From NCBI GenBank assembly GCA_025449645.1, contig JANWIY010000147.1, forward strand, positions 1 through 55,505: 55,505 nucleotides of DNA. The letters are read 5' to 3'. Below are positions 9,298-18,681 of this stretch, piece after piece. Below the pieces are notes generated by a model. That model saw nothing but the letters and a program-made list of their open reading frames with translations, searched no databases and was not told where the DNA came from. A program made the position numbers and the translations under genes. The DNA comes from Chitinophagaceae bacterium. Its GTDB lineage: Bacteria; Bacteroidota; Bacteroidia; Chitinophagales; Chitinophagaceae. Every line of letters starts with the position of its first letter. Position 1 is the first letter of the stretch.

Positions 9298-10296
9298 ATG
9301 GAAATGAACATCAACGCACCTGATTATCAATACGACAAAATCCCTGCCGGGTTGCCGAAATACTTTGAGCAGGATGCCTTTCGGATCTTTCATATCCAGG
9401 TTAAACAAAATGAATTATACAGGGAGTTTGCCCGTTCGTTTCATCCCAATTTGGAAGCCATTCCAGGTTTGGAGAAGATTCCTTTTTTGCCTGTTTCCTT
9501 TTTTAAAACACAATCAGTAAAAACAGGTTCCTTTGTTCCTGAAATGATATTCGAAAGCAGCGGCACTACAGCACAACAGGTTAGCAAACATGAAGTGGCA
9601 AGCATTGCTTTATACAGTGAGAGCGTTCTGCGGGGATTCCATTTATTTTATGGACCGGTTACAGATTATTGCATCATCGGGCTCCTTCCTTCTTACCTGG
9701 AAAGGAGCGGGTCCTCCCTCATTTTTATGGTGGACCTCCTGGTCCGTAAGAGTAACCATCCATTGAGTGGATTTTATTTATACGCTTACAAGGAATTGCA
9801 TGAACTTCTCCTGCATCTGGAGAAAATGCGTCAGAAAACTTTATTGATCGGTGTAAGTTTCGCGTTGCTCGATTTTGCATCACAATTTCCAATGCATTTG
9901 CAATATACCCTGGTCATGGAAACCGGAGGCATGAAGGGCCGGCGGCAGGAATTAACCCGCATGCAATTACACGATACCCTGAAGCAGGCCCTGGGCGTTA
10001 AGGAAATCCATTCCGAATACGGAATGACAGAACTCCTGTCCCAGGCTTATTCCCCTGACGCAGGACTTTACAGGCCGGTGCCCTGGATGAAAATGCTGGT
10101 TCGAAATGAGGATGATCCGCTTGAAGTTCAATTATCAGGGGAAGGTCTCCTGAATATTATTGATCTGGCTAACCGCGATTCCTGCTCTTTTTTGGCAACA
10201 GACGATCTTGCAAAAGTTTACAGTGATGGATCTTTTGAAGTGCTGGGCAGGTTGGATAACAGCGATATCCGCGGCTGCAGTCTCCTTTCCCTTTAG
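9298..10296 (+). CDS. LuxE-like acyl-protein synthetase / PaaK-like adenylate-forming enzyme
   Basis: The 332-residue product resembles the LuxE/acyl-protein synthetase family, which activates a carboxylic acid with ATP and transfers it to an enzyme thiol. Visible motifs are the P-loop-like FESSGTT (about residue 84), the METGGMKGRR block (about 208-217) and SEYGMTEL (about 241-248), which is shared with adenylate-forming ligases. LuxE normally works with LuxC reductase and LuxD, but neither is nearby; the gene stands alone. ATG 9298 was preferred to a TTG at 9250, which would add a hydrophobic, unconserved tail. It runs convergently into the oxidoreductase gene with a 4-base overlap of the ends (10293-10296). 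The substrate is unknown. Confidence 0.8.
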   Translation: MEMNINAPDYQYDKIPAGLPKYFEQDAFRIFHIQVKQNELYREFARSFHPNLEAIPGLEKIPFLPVSFFKTQSVKTGSFVPEMIFESSGTTAQQVSKHEVASIALYSESVLRGFHLFYGPVTDYCIIGLLPSYLERSGSSLIFMVDLLVRKSNHPLSGFYLYAYKELHELLLHLEKMRQKTLLIGVSFALLDFASQFPMHLQYTLVMETGGMKGRRQELTRMQLHDTLKQALGVKEIHSEYGMTELLSQAYSPDAGLYRPVPWMKMLVRNEDDPLEVQLSGEGLLNIIDLANRDSCSFLATDDLAKVYSDGSFEVLGRLDNSDIRGCSLLSL

Positions 10297-11354
10297 TCGT
10301 AGGGTGTATCCAGCAGTCCCGTACAGGCAATCGTCGCGCCTTTCTGATTGCTTTCCATGGCCAGTTCGATGAGCCGGATCGTATTAAAGCCATGTTCCGC
10401 CTTCACCCAAAGCGGTTTCCCGTGCACCAGGGTTTCATACAGGTCAGTATAATACCACCCGAAATTTCCGGGCAGCGTCGGATATTTTTCTTTGATTGAC
10501 TGGCCGTTTATTTCAGTATGGAGCAGTCCATAGTTTTCTTCGGCTTCCCTGCCCCAGTCAATTGAAACAGGGAGGGCGCCCTGTCTTAATAATGCTTCCT
10601 GGGGGTCTTCTCCATATTTCAGAAAGGTTCCCCTGGTTCCGTTAATCATATAACGCGGCCCGGGCTCACGGACAAGCATACCCGATTTCAATATGATCTT
10701 CGTAAATCCGTAGTCCAGCCAAAGCTCAAAATAATCGGTTGTTTTCGCATGTGGACGTTGCATGCGGAGGTCCGCAGTTATGGATTTTGGCAAACCAAAA
10801 AGGCAAAAAGCCTGATCAATCAGGTGTGCTCCGAGGTCATATAAAATACCCGTTCCGGGAGCTGCTTCTTCGCGCCAGGCACCCGGCCTTGATTCCGGAC
10901 GGTACCGGTCGTAATGGGCTTCAAACTCCACGATCTCGCCGAGTTTTTTTTCTTTGAGCAATTGCCGTATGGTTAAGAAATCTCCCACATACCGCCTGTT
11001 TTGAAAAACACTGAGCACTTTACCGGATTGCTTTGCAATCGCCAGGAGCCTTTTCCCTTCTTCGGATGTAATCGTGAAGGGCTTTTCCAATACCACATGC
11101 TTTCCCGCCTGAAGTGCTTTGGACGTGTATTCAAAATGGGTATCGTTAGGTGTTGTGATGACCACCAACTCCAATGAAGGGTCGGCAAGCATTTCATCCA
11201 TGCTTCTTTCCAGCCGGACCTCAGGATATTTTTCTTTGGCCGTATCCGCATGCCTTTGTAATATGCTCAGCAACTGATATTGAGGGTTGGTGGTAATAAA
11301 TGGAAGATGCATGACCTGTGCCGCTATTCCGTATCCGACTACCCCTGTTTTCAT
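10293..11354 (-). CDS. Gfo/Idh/MocA family NAD(P)-dependent oxidoreductase
   Basis: This 353-residue protein starts with a Rossmann nucleotide-binding segment (MKTGVVGYGIAAQVMHLP). It has the family signature EKPFT near residue 94 and the second-domain motif YDLGAHLIDQA around 180. Members oxidise or reduce sugars, inositols and related polyols, or act on sugar nucleotides. The start at 11354 places the Rossmann strand at the N-terminus; an upstream ATG at 11465 would add 37 unrelated residues. It has no neighbours on the same strand, so the sugar substrate cannot be inferred. Confidence 0.88.
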   Translation of the reverse strand: MKTGVVGYGIAAQVMHLPFITTNPQYQLLSILQRHADTAKEKYPEVRLERSMDEMLADPSLELVVITTPNDTHFEYTSKALQAGKHVVLEKPFTITSEEGKRLLAIAKQSGKVLSVFQNRRYVGDFLTIRQLLKEKKLGEIVEFEAHYDRYRPESRPGAWREEAAPGTGILYDLGAHLIDQAFCLFGLPKSITADLRMQRPHAKTTDYFELWLDYGFTKIILKSGMLVREPGPRYMINGTRGTFLKYGEDPQEALLRQGALPVSIDWGREAEENYGLLHTEINGQSIKEKYPTLPGNFGWYYTDLYETLVHGKPLWVKAEHGFNTIRLIELAMESNQKGATIACTGLLDTPYD

Positions 11355-11721
11355 AAAAACTGTTTGCTGTCCGCGAAGATAAGCCGGGGAAAAGCAGAAA
11401 GGATTGGATGAAGTAAGAATTTCAAGATGTGGACTTTGAGCTCCCGAAATGTAGGGGTCTTTCAAATGATTTCATCAGGCTGACAGCATGTGCGGATCAG
11501 TAAGACCTGCCTGAAATTGGGGTATTTTCAGAAAAAACTGCTGGAGACAAACAAATCTGCTGATTTCCATGTTAGGGTGACAGGACCAATATTTGATCGT
11601 GTCCGGGAACCGGCATTAATAATTCAGGCTTGAATCCGGGAATTATCTCTGTTTTAAATTTAAAAACCTGAAATTACGTCTTCAAATAAAAATGGGATAT
11701 TTATAAACAAAAAAAATAAAT
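11355..11721. other. Intergenic space of 367 bases, no gene seen
   Basis: This space separates the divergent oxidoreductase and LolA-like genes and should hold both promoters. No ORF, hairpin or repeat of note is visible. It becomes A-rich just before the plus-strand start at 11722. Confidence 0.6.
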
Positions 11722-12438
11722 ATGAAAATGGTAAAACACTTCCTGGCCTTTATCCTTCCGCTATGCGCGTTCACCGGGATCAGGGCACAAACCGCAGATG
11801 ACATCATCAATAAACATCTTGATGCCATCGGAGGAAAAGATAAAATCGCCCAGTTAAATTCAATCCGCATGGACAATACCGTGGATGCGATGGGTAATGA
11901 AGGCCCCAGCACGATTACAATTCTTAACAGCAAGGGGTACCGGCTGGAGACTGAAATCAATGGTTCGAAAATCATTCAGGTATTCACCGATAAAGGAGGC
12001 TGGTCTGTTAATCCCATGATGGGCGCTACAACGCCTCAACCTTTACCGGATGAAATGTACAAACAAGGGAAGGAACAGATTGATCTGCAGGGCGCACTGT
12101 TCAATTACGCGCAAAAAGGCAATAAAGTTGAGCTTGAGGGTAAAGCTGCTGGCGCTTATAAGCTGAAATTAACCAGTCCGGATTCTGTGGAAACTACTTA
12201 TTACATTGATTCGGCTACTTATTTTATAACAAAAGTTAGCAGGACGGCCATGATGATGGGCCAAAGCATGGAAGTTTCAAGTACATTTTCTGATTTCAGA
12301 AAAACTGATTTCGGAATTGTATATCCATATAATATTGAAATTAGTTACGGTGACCAGTTTAGCATCACTTCGAAAGTGAACAAGATCCAGATAAATATTG
12401 ATGTGGATCCGAAAATTTTTGACATGCCGAAAACCTAG
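11722..12438 (+). CDS. Secreted LolA-like / outer-membrane lipoprotein-sorting-like protein
   Basis: The 238-residue product has a signal peptide (MKMVKHFLAFILPLCAFTGIRAQ). It is followed by TADDIINKHLDAIGGKDKIAQLNSIRM, a start typical of Bacteroidota proteins related to the LolA/LolB lipoprotein-carrier fold. The rest alternates short strands, consistent with a half-barrel that binds a hydrophobic ligand. No catalytic motif is visible and the C-terminus is short. It probably sits in the periplasm or at the outer membrane. It is a single gene, convergent with umuD at a distance of 18 bases. The function is inferred only from fold-level similarity. Confidence 0.7.
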   Translation: MKMVKHFLAFILPLCAFTGIRAQTADDIINKHLDAIGGKDKIAQLNSIRMDNTVDAMGNEGPSTITILNSKGYRLETEINGSKIIQVFTDKGGWSVNPMMGATTPQPLPDEMYKQGKEQIDLQGALFNYAQKGNKVELEGKAAGAYKLKLTSPDSVETTYYIDSATYFITKVSRTAMMMGQSMEVSSTFSDFRKTDFGIVYPYNIEISYGDQFSITSKVNKIQINIDVDPKIFDMPKT

Positions 12439-12456
12439 TATTTTTTAAGTCATTGT

Positions 12457-12864
12457 CTAGCGCATACAACAGCGCAGGTCCTGCGTATCTGTGATAATAT
12501 GCGTGACCACACCCCAGACCTGCATATCCATGTCTGCCGTGATGCGGATCTCGGGATATTTGGAATTTGCCGGAACGAGCCAGCAACTGTGATCATTTTT
12601 TTTGAAAAACTTGACAGTGAATTCTCCGTTCAGCAGGGCAACGACAATATTACCATTCACCGGAACCAGGGACCGGTCTACGATCAGCCTGGCGCGCGGC
12701 GGAATAAAAGCTCCCATCATGGAATCACCACTGGATTCTACCAGAAAAGTAGAGCCCGGGTGCCGGATGAGCTGCAGGGTCAGGTCGACTTTTTCTTCCG
12801 GGTAATCCACAGCCGGAACGGGAAAACCTGCCGGTACAGCGGCTTCGCAGTATAATAATTCCAT
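12457..12864 (-). CDS. umuD: UmuD-like S24 autoprotease, without an adjacent umuC
   Basis: The 135-residue product has the S24/LexA-type Ser-Lys dyad: Ser48 in SGDSMMGAF and Lys85 in GEFTVKFF, 37 residues apart as in E. coli UmuD. It lacks a helix-turn-helix domain, so it is UmuD-like rather than LexA. An Ala-Gly pair at 12-13 (VPAGFP) fits the self-cleavage site. UmuD, cleaved during the SOS response, becomes UmuD', the accessory subunit of polymerase V. Normally umuC follows immediately, but here the next gene downstream is an unrelated convergent one, so this copy is an orphan. ATG 12864 was preferred to a TTG two codons upstream. Confidence 0.88.
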   Translation of the reverse strand: MELLYCEAAVPAGFPVPAVDYPEEKVDLTLQLIRHPGSTFLVESSGDSMMGAFIPPRARLIVDRSLVPVNGNIVVALLNGEFTVKFFKKNDHSCWLVPANSKYPEIRITADMDMQVWGVVTHIITDTQDLRCCMR

Positions 12865-12867
12865 CCG

Positions 12868-12890
12868 CAAGTATACTAAATTTATTAGTA
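12868..12890 (-). promoter_or_regulatory. Palindromic operator and promoter candidate upstream of umuD
   Basis: The dyad TACTAA-N5-TTAGTA (12874-12890) has two perfect 6-base arms and lies 10 bases upstream of the umuD start. On the minus strand it overlaps TATACTTG, a one-mismatch match to the -7 element TAnnTTTG. A second, shorter dyad (CCCAT-N8-ATGGG) lies just beyond. This is a likely binding site for a repressor such as LexA or a phage-type regulator; the identity of the regulator is inference. Confidence 0.55.
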
Positions 12891-13127
12891 ATTACCCATT
12901 AAATATTATGGGATTTATGAAAAAAGACAAAGGATTGCAACATTCATTTCTCCTTTCTGTCTTTACCAAAGCAAACTTTTGACTTTCCGAAACTGAACGT
13001 CGGGTGTTCTGAAAGCGGACAATCCGGCTTTTTTATTTTGATTTATTTAACTGATTTACAGGACCTAATAAAGATGGCATTTGTTTGGATCGATAATCCG
13101 TGCCCTATCACTTAAACTTCTCAGCCC

Positions 13128-15497
13128 ATGTTTAAAACAAATCTGAAAATTGCCTGGCGCAATCTGTGGAAAGACCGGCAGTTTACCTTTTTGAATCTTA
13201 TCGGCCTGTCTACCGGACTTGCCTGCACGCTGCTGATCTATCTCTGGGTGAATGATGAAATGAGTTTTGATAAGTTTCATGAAAAAGACGGCCAGCTTTA
13301 TCAATTGATGGAAAACCGGAAATCTGGCGGCCAGGTGAGCATTTCGGATGAGTCTTCTGGCATGCTGGGTGAAACGGTTGCCGCACAGATGCCTGAAGTT
13401 GAGTATGCCGCTGCGGTAGCTCCGGCGGCCTGGTTTCAAAAATTTACACTTACGGTTGGAGATAAAAATATTAAGGCCGTCGGCCAATACGTTGGAAAAG
13501 ATTATTTCAATATTTTTTCTTTTAAACTTCTTGAAGGAGAAAAAAATAAGGTGCTGGCTGACAAAAACTCCATCGTGCTATCCGAAGACCTTGCGAAAAG
13601 GCTGTTTAATACCACGGAAAATATTATCGGGAAACCGGTTCAATTTCAGCAAAACCAGATTTTTTTTGTAAGCGGTGTTTTTGAAAATATTCCCTATCAT
13701 TCTACCGAGCAATTCGATTTCCTGTTATCATTCGAATATTATAAGGATATCCAGCGCTGGGTCACAACCTGGAACAATACCGGACCGCATAATTATATTA
13801 TCTTAAAAAAAGGGACCAATATAGATGCATTCAATAAAAGAATTGCAAATGTAGTTACCCAGAATGGCGGGGACACCACGAGATCTGCATTTGCCTTTCA
13901 TTATTCGGATAACTACCTGCACAACACATTCATTCATGGAGCACGCCTCGGGGGAAGAATAGAATATGTAAGGTTGTTTTCCATCATTGCTATTTTTATC
14001 CTTGCCATTGCCTGTATTAATTTTATGAATTTGTCTACGGCTAAGGCGGCGAGGAGATTGAAAGAAGTGGGCATTAAAAAAGTAGTCGGGGCAGGGCGGA
14101 GCCAGCTGATTTTTCAATTCCTGAGCGAGTCTATGCTGCTGACTTTATTCGCTGTTTTCCTGGCACTGACTTTCGTTTGGCTTTTACTGCCTGCCTTTAA
14201 TGAGCTGACAGGAAAACAAATCCAGTTCCCTTTTGAACCAAAGCTGGTTTCAGGCATTCTTGCTATTACCCTGTTCACCGGATTTTTCGCTGGCAGCTAT
14301 CCGGCATTATATCTTTCCGGTTTCAATCCCGTATCCGTACTGAAAGGCAAACTCCGCAATTCCCTTGGTGAGGTCTGGGCGAGGAAAGGCCTGGTCATCT
14401 TTCAATTTGCACTTTCAATCGTATTGATCGTGGGTGTGCTGGTGGTTTACAAACAAATCAGGTATATACAAACTACAGATCTCGGTTACAACAAGGATAA
14501 TATTGTTCGTTTTGATGCCGAAGGGAAGATTTCAGGTACGGAAGATATTTTTATTGCCGGGTTGAAAAAAATTCCGGGAGTAATTAATGCATCCTTCACT
14601 TTCCACAATATGGTAGGTCGTAATTATGGAGGAAATGGTATGGCCTGGGAAGGAAAAAATCCGAATGAATCTGTTTATTTTGAAGGCCTCGGCGGAGGTT
14701 ATGATTTTATAGAAACAATGGATATGACGATGGTGGCAGGCAGGAGTTTTTCGAAGAAATATGGGGATGAATCCTCAAAAATTATTTTGAATGAAGCAGC
14801 TATCCGGGTGATGGGTCTGAAAAATCCGGTCGGCAAAAATGTGAAATTATTCGATGAGACCAGGCAAATTGTCGGGATAGTAAAAGACTTTCATTATGAA
14901 TCCCTGCACGAAACAGTGAAGCCACTATACATGATATTGCTGACTCCGAGTGTAGGTCCATGGAATAAGATCATGGCCAGGATACGGGCAGGCGAGGAAA
15001 AGGAAACCATGGAACGCATACGGCAATATTATGAATCCTATAATCCTGGTTTTCCGTTCGATTACCATTTCCTGGATGAAGCCTATCAGAAATTATATTC
15101 ATCGGAAATACGCGTGAGCATTTTATCGAGGTATTTTGCCGGACTGGCCATTCTTATATCCTGCCTCGGCCTTTTTGGTTTGGCGGCATTCACTGCGCAA
15201 AAAAGACAAAAGGAAATCGGGATTCGCAAAGTGGTGGGCGCTTCGGTGCCGGATCTGGTGCTGATGTTATCCGGAGATTTTTTCAGAATGATCCTGATTG
15301 CCATATTGATTGCTTTTCCCTTCTCATGGTGGGCAATGAATCACTGGCTGGATAGTTTTGCCTACCGTATACAACTAAATGCGTTTGTATTTTTGGTAGC
15401 AGGCACATCAGTAATCCTGATAACGCTCATAACCATCAGCTTTCAATCAGTCAAAGCTGCATTTGCAAATCCGATAAACAGCCTGCGTTCAGAATGA
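13128..15497 (+). CDS. FtsX/MacB-family ABC transporter permease
   Basis: This 789-residue permease has the Bacteroidota arrangement of two repeats, each with a periplasmic MacB-type domain and an FtsX domain. The first membrane segment is near residues 21-42 (FLNLIGLSTGLACTLLIYLW), then a periplasmic domain to about 275, three helices (about 285-400), a second periplasmic part, and the C-terminal FtsX core with SCLGLFGLAAF and KEIGIRKVVGA. It ends NPINSLRSE, the usual C-terminus of the family. It would pair with a separate ATPase, which is not nearby. Such permeases act in efflux or cell-envelope signalling. Two broken relatives occur later in the window (45.7 and 52.5 kb). A single-gene unit is likely. 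Confidence 0.93.
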   Translation: MFKTNLKIAWRNLWKDRQFTFLNLIGLSTGLACTLLIYLWVNDEMSFDKFHEKDGQLYQLMENRKSGGQVSISDESSGMLGETVAAQMPEVEYAAAVAPAAWFQKFTLTVGDKNIKAVGQYVGKDYFNIFSFKLLEGEKNKVLADKNSIVLSEDLAKRLFNTTENIIGKPVQFQQNQIFFVSGVFENIPYHSTEQFDFLLSFEYYKDIQRWVTTWNNTGPHNYIILKKGTNIDAFNKRIANVVTQNGGDTTRSAFAFHYSDNYLHNTFIHGARLGGRIEYVRLFSIIAIFILAIACINFMNLSTAKAARRLKEVGIKKVVGAGRSQLIFQFLSESMLLTLFAVFLALTFVWLLLPAFNELTGKQIQFPFEPKLVSGILAITLFTGFFAGSYPALYLSGFNPVSVLKGKLRNSLGEVWARKGLVIFQFALSIVLIVGVLVVYKQIRYIQTTDLGYNKDNIVRFDAEGKISGTEDIFIAGLKKIPGVINASFTFHNMVGRNYGGNGMAWEGKNPNESVYFEGLGGGYDFIETMDMTMVAGRSFSKKYGDESSKIILNEAAIRVMGLKNPVGKNVKLFDETRQIVGIVKDFHYESLHETVKPLYMILLTPSVGPWNKIMARIRAGEEKETMERIRQYYESYNPGFPFDYHFLDEAYQKLYSSEIRVSILSRYFAGLAILISCLGLFGLAAFTAQKRQKEIGIRKVVGASVPDLVLMLSGDFFRMILIAILIAFPFSWWAMNHWLDSFAYRIQLNAFVFLVAGTSVILITLITISFQSVKAAFANPINSLRSE

Positions 15498-15539
15498 TTG
15501 ATGACCGGGGAAGGAAGTTTGAGAACTGAGCAATCCTGC

Positions 15540-16613
15540 TCAGTAGCGGTAGCATATGGCATTAATATTCATCCCCGCGCCTATGGAAGCGAATAACAGG
15601 GTGTCTCCCGGATTCAGTTCGTGTGGTGGAAGCTGATGTTTACGCACCAGATCAAACAGGGTAGGAATTGTGGCGACAGAACTGTTGCCCAGCCAGCCGA
15701 TACTCATAGGCATAATATTCGCCGGAGGTTCATCGATTTCATAAAGCTGGTACAATCTTTTTATGATGGCTTCATCCATTTTTTCGTTTGCCTGATGAAT
15801 AAATATTTTCTTTAGCTCCCGGATGGGCACGCTACTTTTTTCCAGGCATAATTTCATTGCTGCGGGAACCTGCCTGATCGCAAATTCATAAACCTTTCGT
15901 CCTTTCATTTTCAAATACCGGATATGGGGGTTACTACCCGGGTAATAAGACATTCCCATATTGATGAAATCCACTTCTTCCATTGCATAAGTCTCTGCGG
16001 TGTAACCCAATATACCGGATGAACCGGCTTCTCCATCCTGCTGTTCCATCACCACGGCACCGGCCCCGTCACTGAAGATCATACTATCCCGGTCATACAT
16101 GTCGATTACCCTGGACAAAGCTTCTGTACCAATGACCAGGGTTTTTTTTGCAAGGCCTGCCTTTATATAGGCGTCGGATTGGATAAGCCCCTGCAACCAG
16201 CCGGGGCAACCGAATAAAACATCGTATGCAACACAATTGGGATTGCGGATTCCTAATGCATTTTTTATCAGGCTTGCCAGGGAAGGCACGGCCGCGGTCT
16301 GAAAGGTACCCGTGATTACATTTCCAAAATTATGGGCCACAATTAACTGGTCAATGGTTTCAGGGTCCACGCAACTGTCCTGCAGCGCCAATTTGGCTGA
16401 TTCATAACCTAAATCAGAAGCATTCAGATCACTGGTTGTATAACGTCTTTCTTCTATGCCGGTGATTTTCTTAAACTTGCTGACTACTTCATCCGGTTCG
16501 GTATGAAGCGGGGTGCCGCCGGAGGAATAAAAAACATGTTTTGCGAAATCCTGATTTGTCTGGACGAATGGCGGAATATAGGAACCGGAACCTGTAATAA
16601 CTGAATGAAGCAT
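15540..16613 (-). CDS. 3-oxoacyl-ACP synthase III family protein (FabH-like)
   Basis: This 357-residue thiolase-fold enzyme has the complete ketoacyl synthase III triad: Cys136 in LFGCPGW, His273 in FIHQAN and Asn310 in GNSSVATIP. KAS III condenses an acyl-CoA starter with malonyl-ACP. The region around the Cys differs from housekeeping FabH, and no other fatty-acid genes are adjacent, so a specialised role (for example an unusual starter unit or secondary lipid) is possible. Four glycines at the C-terminus (PGDTLLFASIGAGMN) fit the fold. The gene is convergent with the FtsX permease and divergent from the DUF1232 gene. Confidence 0.9.
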   Translation of the reverse strand: MLHSVITGSGSYIPPFVQTNQDFAKHVFYSSGGTPLHTEPDEVVSKFKKITGIEERRYTTSDLNASDLGYESAKLALQDSCVDPETIDQLIVAHNFGNVITGTFQTAAVPSLASLIKNALGIRNPNCVAYDVLFGCPGWLQGLIQSDAYIKAGLAKKTLVIGTEALSRVIDMYDRDSMIFSDGAGAVVMEQQDGEAGSSGILGYTAETYAMEEVDFINMGMSYYPGSNPHIRYLKMKGRKVYEFAIRQVPAAMKLCLEKSSVPIRELKKIFIHQANEKMDEAIIKRLYQLYEIDEPPANIMPMSIGWLGNSSVATIPTLFDLVRKHQLPPHELNPGDTLLFASIGAGMNINAICYRY

Positions 16614-16730
16614 AATGAATCCGGCGGTTAAAAATTAAAGGAGGTTGCGGCATTAAAGATAAATAAAATTGGCAGCAAACTGATTAATCACGGCGGCAGG
16701 GATTGTTCAGAAAATGCTGTATTTTGGGAA

Positions 16731-17111
16731 ATGGGTTTTTGGGGGAGGCTATGGCAAAGAAGGGGCCTTGGGCTAAAGCAGGAAATGCTTGTTCTTTATT
16801 TTGCCGTCCGGGACAGGAACACACCGGTGGTGGCAAAACTGCCTGCACTTCTTTCCCTGATTTACCTGCTTAGTCCCATTGACCTCATCCCCGATTTTAT
16901 CCCGTTTATTGGTTACCTGGATGATCTTATCATTGTTCCCCTTTTACTCCATCTTTCTTTTATCCTGTTGCCAGCATCCATAGTTGCTTCCAGCCGCCTA
17001 AAAGCACAGAGCCAACTCAAAAAGATCCGGATCGTCCTGATCTTATTGTGTGTCGTGCTGGTAATGATTATGGCTGGTATTTTTTTTCTGGGAAAAGAGC
17101 TTTTCCGGTAG
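16731..17111 (+). CDS. DUF1232 (YkvA-like) small membrane protein
   Basis: The 126-residue protein carries the DUF1232 signature: a RDRNTPVVAKLPALLSLIYL helix followed by SPIDLIPDFIPFIGYLDD. Hydrophobic segments near residues 35-55, 65-85 and 103-120 suggest membrane association. No biochemical function is established for the family. The start ATG opens with a short basic segment. The gene ends 45 bases from the convergent small basic gene. Confidence 0.82.
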   Translation: MGFWGRLWQRRGLGLKQEMLVLYFAVRDRNTPVVAKLPALLSLIYLLSPIDLIPDFIPFIGYLDDLIIVPLLLHLSFILLPASIVASSRLKAQSQLKKIRIVLILLCVVLVMIMAGIFFLGKELFR

Positions 17112-17156
17112 TTCAGCTGAAAGCACGGGTAATGAAGCAGGTTTCATCCCATGCAC

Positions 17157-17414
17157 TCAAAAAGAAGCTAATTCCGAATTGGCAGACGATTTTTCCTTCT
17201 TTTGCTTCGGTTCTTTCTTTGGAACCACCGTAATAGCTTCTTTAGCAAGCGAGCTTGTCAGGATCTTACCAGCTTTACGGAGCTTTTTGTTAAATTTTTT
17301 TTCACTGATCTTCTTGTGATACTCCTTAAGGGATTCAGCCAACTTGCCCTGGACTTCCTTCAGCATTGTTTTTTTCAGGGACTTCTGACTATGTTGTTTT
17401 ACCTTCTTTGCCAT
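17157..17414 (-). CDS. Small, very basic protein of unknown function
   Basis: The 85-residue product is strongly Lys-rich (MAKKVKQHSQKSLKKTMLKE...) with two predicted helices and a polar, Lys/Glu/Ser-rich tail. Its charge suggests nucleic-acid binding, but no known fold is recognised. The minus strand is favoured because the plus-strand alternative (17202-17444) is hydrophobic, Phe-rich and unlike a conserved protein. It is convergent with the DUF1232 gene. A comparable small basic protein is common in Chitinophagaceae according to general experience, but this was not checked. Confidence 0.65.
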   Translation of the reverse strand: MAKKVKQHSQKSLKKTMLKEVQGKLAESLKEYHKKISEKKFNKKLRKAGKILTSSLAKEAITVVPKKEPKQKKEKSSANSELASF

Positions 17415-17655
17415 GGCTGCAATTTTTATAATTTATGTGTTTAAATAAAGGTAACGCGGATTTTATTCTGTCCGTGTTAAGATTTTAGGGTCTGGTCCTT
17501 TATCGCCGGATGCCCCTGCCCAATCAGCTCTTAATTAAGGTATTATAATCGTATAATGGGAAGAATCTGCTTCTTTATCGCAGAAATCGGCCCCTTTGTC
17601 GCATGAAGCCTGCAGCTTTTCATTATAATCCTACATTGGGTCCGATTTCATCTGC

Positions 17656-18681
17656 ATGAATAAAAAATGGTATAATTCGAGGGGCGCTGTTATTTCCTTT
17701 CATATACTGGCCTGGCTGATTTTATTTTCGCTGCCGGCCCTTTTCCACCGTGAAAATGATCAGCCCCGGGTGAATTGGAAGGGTATGACTTCCATCAGAT
17801 CCCTTGCATTCGACATCTTTTTTATTTCTCTTTTCTATCTGAATTCCTTCCTGCTTATCCCTCGTTTGCTGAACCGCAAAAAAATCGGGGCCTATATCCT
17901 GATCATTGTTGTACTGTTTGTGGCCGTTTTAATCATACTGTCGCAAATTCCCCAGGAAACCGGGCAAAGAGGCTTTCACCGGGAATCTTTCTTTCTCATT
18001 TTTCCTTACTTGTTTATATGGGCAATGAGTACGGCTTACCGGTTTTTTTCTGACCAGGTGAAAACGGAACAGTTGCTCAAGGAGCGGGAAAATGAGAACC
18101 TTAAAACGGAATTGTCTTTTCTAAGGTCCCAGGTAAGCCCTCATTTTTTGTTCAATGTGCTTAACAATATGGTAGCCATGGCGAGATTAAAATCAGACAT
18201 GCTGGAGCCCTCCCTGATCCGCCTCTCGGGTCTGATGCGTTATATGCTATATGAATCAGATGAAGCCAAGGTTCCCCTTTCCAGGGAAGTGGAATACGTG
18301 CACAGTTATATTGAGTTACAGAAAGTACGGTACGCGAAATCACTGACCATACTAACGGACATGGATGCGGGGGGAAACCAACTCATTGAACCTATGCTGT
18401 TGATCCCATTTATTGAAAATGCTTTTAAACACGGAACCGGGATCATACAAGATCCGGTGATTGAAATTTCGCTTAAGTGTACTGACGGGTTGTTGGATTT
18501 CCGGGTCAGGAACAAATTTGTTTCGGGTACGGAAGAGATCAAGGACCGGGTCTCGGGCATAGGTTTGGCCAATGTCATCCGGCGCCTGAACTTATTATAC
18601 GCTCAAAAACATATAATCAGTATAGATAAAGAAAATGGATGGTTCACTGTTTCTTTGCAAATTAAACTGCACGCTTCATGA
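17656..18681 (+). CDS. LytS/YehU-type sensor histidine kinase
   Basis: The 341-residue kinase has four predicted membrane helices (about residues 12-30, 45-68, 77-96 and 112-130), then the His_kinase domain. The phosphoacceptor is His163 in SQVSPHFLFNVLNN. The N-box IPFIENAFKHG and a glycine-rich G-box (SGIGLANVIRRL) form a HATPase_c-like domain to the end. Its stop overlaps the start of the response regulator gene (ATGA), so the two are translationally coupled. Such systems act through LytTR regulators and often control neighbouring envelope or nutrient genes. The input signal is unknown; the membrane part is short, with no periplasmic domain. Confidence 0.92.
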   Translation: MNKKWYNSRGAVISFHILAWLILFSLPALFHRENDQPRVNWKGMTSIRSLAFDIFFISLFYLNSFLLIPRLLNRKKIGAYILIIVVLFVAVLIILSQIPQETGQRGFHRESFFLIFPYLFIWAMSTAYRFFSDQVKTEQLLKERENENLKTELSFLRSQVSPHFLFNVLNNMVAMARLKSDMLEPSLIRLSGLMRYMLYESDEAKVPLSREVEYVHSYIELQKVRYAKSLTILTDMDAGGNQLIEPMLLIPFIENAFKHGTGIIQDPVIEISLKCTDGLLDFRVRNKFVSGTEEIKDRVSGIGLANVIRRLNLLYAQKHIISIDKENGWFTVSLQIKLHAS

